DNA from: Progne subis subis
Taxonomy: Eukaryota; Chordata; Aves; Passeriformes; Hirundinidae
NCBI GenBank assembly: GCA_022316685.1
Contig: JAKJHU010000026.1
Coordinates: forward strand, 2,240,001-2,304,000
Reading direction: 5' to 3'
Length of the DNA stretch: 64,000 nt
Under the pieces are notes generated by a model that saw only the letters and a program-made list of their open reading frames with translations, made no database searches and had not been told where the DNA came from. Position 1 is the first letter of the stretch. Each line of letters opens with the position of its first letter. Positions 61,114 through 64,000 of the stretch are shown piece by piece. Made by a program: the position numbers and the translations under genes.

Positions 61114-63012
61114 TTTGCCCTCCCTTGGAGACCCTGAGCAACCACGCAACACAACCCGTTTCTTGCAGGGCAGACCTTCTGGTTTGGCAAATGCAACATC
61201 TTAGCAGCTGGTTAAACCTCTGTAAAAATACACAAAAAATGCAGCACTGCCCAGTGGACAGTGTGTTGTCTCCTAAACACTATTTCTGCACCAGACATCA
61301 TCAAATGGCAAATTAAATGGGTTAGCAATCAGAAGCAGGATCTCTAAACTACTGTATTATGCCAATATCACAAAGCAGGTGAAATTTCAGAAAAGGTACT
61401 TTCACATAAGAATGTCACTTCCACTTTGCTTGTAAGACAGTAATCTAAATTTTCTTTTTGTTCTTTGCAGTTTCTAATCTGATACTGGAAGTCAATAATT
61501 ACTTATTTTAATGAAAGCATTCCCAAGGAATTATGAATAGGAGAAATGCTGCCAGAGCACTAGCAAGCGGACAGGGGAATGCTGAAGATTCCCAGTTGAA
61601 ACAGTTTGAGAGTTTTTTCAGTGATATACGGTGAGAACTCCTGTTAGAAGCCTGACCCCTTAAATCCATGGCAATGAACAGGGCAGTTCACTATTCCCTG
61701 TTACATGACTTCACTCAACGCTTCAGACAGAACCACACACAAACTCTTGAACTACTTTGGTACAGACTAAACCAGCAACAACTTGTTATCAGATCACAGC
61801 TAATATATTTATTTAAACCAAAGAATAAATGAAAGCTGAGTTACTCAGCCTGAATCCCAATGCAGCACTTTCATTACTGTATTATAGGTTAGGTTCCTTT
61901 TGCACTTTCCAACTTTTACTGGAATTTGACATTGTTAGTTTCATCTCTTAAAACACTTTAGCTCGCAAGCCACAGACAATCCTGCTCCCTCTTTCAGCAA
62001 AAAGGAAAAACAAGATTGTTTGCTGATTCTCTACAAGGACTTTCAAAATTAGAAGTTCCGATCCTATCCTCTCAGCCAGACATTGAGTAAGGCAAGACAA
62101 AATAAAAAATGTACTTCAGAAAGGAAGAGATTTTTCATCAGTTCTTTGAATGCTTTTGTTTTGCTTGTTGGCTTCCGATAGCAGTTAGCTTTGAGCCCCT
62201 GTATTGCAATCATCCCACCGTTCTTCAAACTCTGAAAAACAATTTGCGCTTTAACAAGAGCTCAAAAAGACTTCTGATACCCACAGAAACACTCTAGCAA
62301 AACTCAACACAGTCAGAGTAGTTCTGTCTAACATGAGAGGGAGCTTTTTTTTTTTTTTTTTTTAAATAAAAACACAATCAATTTATTTTAGTTTGATGCC
62401 AAATAAATCTAAATGACATACAAGGTTTTACTGATCCAAATACACTGTAGTGTATTTTACACTTAGGATTACAAGAAAAAAAGTTTGCAATATATGAACA
62501 AAATACAGTTTCAAATGTCTTACTTTCCCATGTAGAAAAGGCTTTCAGACTAAAAGAGAAAAAAAGTATAGTAAGAAATTTTCCCCTCACTTTTTTTCAG
62601 ATTCTCTATAATGAAAAAGCAATGAAAAAGAAAACTACCCTAATGGAAGACCACTTCATTAGTCCTATAAACCAAACACACTGAATACACCAGAGCCACC
62701 CTGCTTTTCATCTATTCTTCATAGATGCTTTTTAGATTTTTGGGGTGTATCCTTTCAGGTTTGTGCCATATCCAGCAACCATACACCTTCCACTTCTTCC
62801 TTTTTATGTCAAAAGTTCTCCACAATAACTTTTCTGTTTCTGATGATCCTTTATGATATCTGTGTTCTACCCAAGCTCGCTTTTCTCCTGTAACGTAATT
62901 AAATTTATTCTACACCGCTTTTCTCACGACCTTTCACCCTCTACATCAAGGTGCCCCTCTGTACGTCACAGATTTCTAGCATCTGAGACATCCCAGTCCT
63001 CCTGCTTTCATA

Positions 63013-63052
63013 AGCAAACAAATAAACAAACAAATAAATAAATAAAATAAAG
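63013..63052 (+). repeat. AAAC/AAAT simple repeat
   Basis: Tetranucleotide repeats switching from AAAC to AAAT, about 40 bp. Confidence 0.9.
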
Positions 63053-63482
63053 GGGAAGCAGGGAAGGACACACACTTCTTTTAGGCTTTTCGTATCTCAT
63101 GCTACAGGGGCACTGGGAAAGAGAAGGCAGAAGCAGACTGGAGGACTCTGTTGAAGAGCATTAGACGCTGCTCCTGAACTAAACCTTTGACCAACAATCT
63201 CAAGAGATGCCAAAACTGCTTGCACTACTAAAACAGGCTTAAGAAGACTGCATTACTCTATTTCTTACTATCATTGTGTTTGTTTACTACCACAAAAAAT
63301 CGAAATATTTTTCACAGCTTGGGACTAGAGATGCTGGAATAGAAACTACAATGTTCTGTTACAGATACATACATTAACATTGAGAAACAGGACTTTGTCC
63401 AACTCTCTTAAGAGCACTTTTAAGCCTTTCTGCTCTAGAACATGAAAAATCTATGTTATTACAGAAAGAAAAGGATGTTTAC

Positions 63483-63574
63483 CGATGCTTCAAAAAATAT
63501 GTTTCTGGATCATTTTTGAACAACTCCTGACTTTCCCGACTTTCCTGGAGCCCCTTAAGGAACTGATTCCATGT
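63483..63574 (-). other. Putative exon of unknown gene or isoform
   Basis: 92 bp flanked by a good acceptor (pyrimidine-rich tract ending ACTATTCAG) and a donor GTAAAC. Only one of three frames is open throughout. It reads from TWNQFLKGLQ to PETYFLKHR and has a soluble, charged, protein-like composition. It enters at phase 0 and leaves at phase 2, so it cannot join the MYO10 exon at 57433-57620 in frame, although it would join the P-loop exon at 49736-49870 in frame. I do not recognise the peptide. It may be a real exon of an unlisted transcript or a chance pairing of splice-like signals. Confidence 0.35.
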
Positions 63575-64000
63575 CTGAATAGTAAAAGTATTTAAAAAAA
63601 AACAAACGTGGGGTATTGGTATCAACCTGCCAATTTATTCCACAATATTACTTTCTGGGCTTACCCTTAATATATGGGAAACTTCAAATTAAACTGCAGC
63701 ACAACTGGCTCACCTCAAAGCTACTTCTTTTACAATGTTACTTTTACAAAAGGCATGGGAAAAGATTTTTATCACCATTCCACACAACCTCTGCGTCTCA
63801 CTTACGTTTAAATCATCACAGCTGCAGGAACATTACCAAATAACAAAACCAATGTTTTCACAGAACATGCAGGGGCAGGCAACTTTTAAAAGACCACAAA
63901 ATAGCCAACAAACTTTGTTATGTTTTCAACACCAAATTTAAAGGTGTCAGGATGAAAAACCTGGGAACAGAAGAGTTTGGTCCACACTGCAGATATGGCC

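Larger units (their letters stand above)
57621..64000 (-). other. Upstream MYO10 intron (incomplete)
   Basis: Sequence 5' of the first exon seen. It includes a CR1 LINE fragment (60794-61113), an AAAC/AAAT simple repeat (63013-63052), a poly-T run (62346-62363) and an exon-like segment of unknown identity (63483-63574). The expected preceding MYO10 exon was searched for by motif and not found here. Confidence 0.7.

Noticed and set aside
57621..64000. The MYO10 exon encoding the VDDMASLTELH and YNLFQRYKRNQIY region
   Set aside because: I looked for the motif on the minus strand and found no match; it must lie beyond 64000.

Overview
The window is vertebrate nuclear DNA, most likely from a bird. 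Genes are split into short exons by long AT-rich introns. A 5'-truncated CR1 LINE of avian type lies at about 60794-61113, and there are one clear and one probable LTR of endogenous retroviruses. Species cannot be read from the sequence; the LTR types remind me of songbird elements, but that is from memory only.

Almost the whole window is one gene on the minus strand: MYO10, unconventional myosin X, the filopodial motor. I reconstruct 25 consecutive coding exons, from 57620 (5' side) down to 2242 (3' side). They run from about residue 94 of the motor domain to the end of the split first PH domain (mammalian numbering, approximate, from memory). Every junction uses an AG acceptor and a GT donor, and reading phase is kept across every junction. 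In order they encode most of the motor head (P-loop 49846-49869, switch I 48659-48685, switch II 42477-42494), a converter, three IQ motifs, a charged single-helix segment, a short coiled coil, the acidic PEST-like region, and the split PH1 with the inserted PH2. The first three coding exons lie beyond position 64000; the rest of the PH, MyTH4 and FERM parts lie beyond position 1.

Layout: 57.6-64.0 kb is the next upstream intron, with a CR1 copy and one unexplained exon-like segment at 63483-63574. 49.9-57.4 kb is a 7.6 kb intron with LTR material. 35-50 kb is a dense cluster of motor exons, including a 14-nt microexon and a (TTTCA)16 microsatellite. 13.9-35.2 kb is a single 21.3 kb intron. 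2-14 kb holds the converter, neck and tail exons.

Three points deserve attention. (1) The large tail exon 7451-8355 is 905 bp, two more than a multiple of three, because of two separate single-base insertions that break the frame. (2) Skipping the 40-nt exon before it would cancel the first insertion. (3) The 21.3 kb intron sits directly before an exon whose first codon is ATG, matching the start of the known motorless (headless) Myo10 isoform; a CpG-rich patch at 22141-22730 is the best visible candidate for its promoter. I see no rRNA, tRNA, CRISPR array, operon or prokaryotic system.
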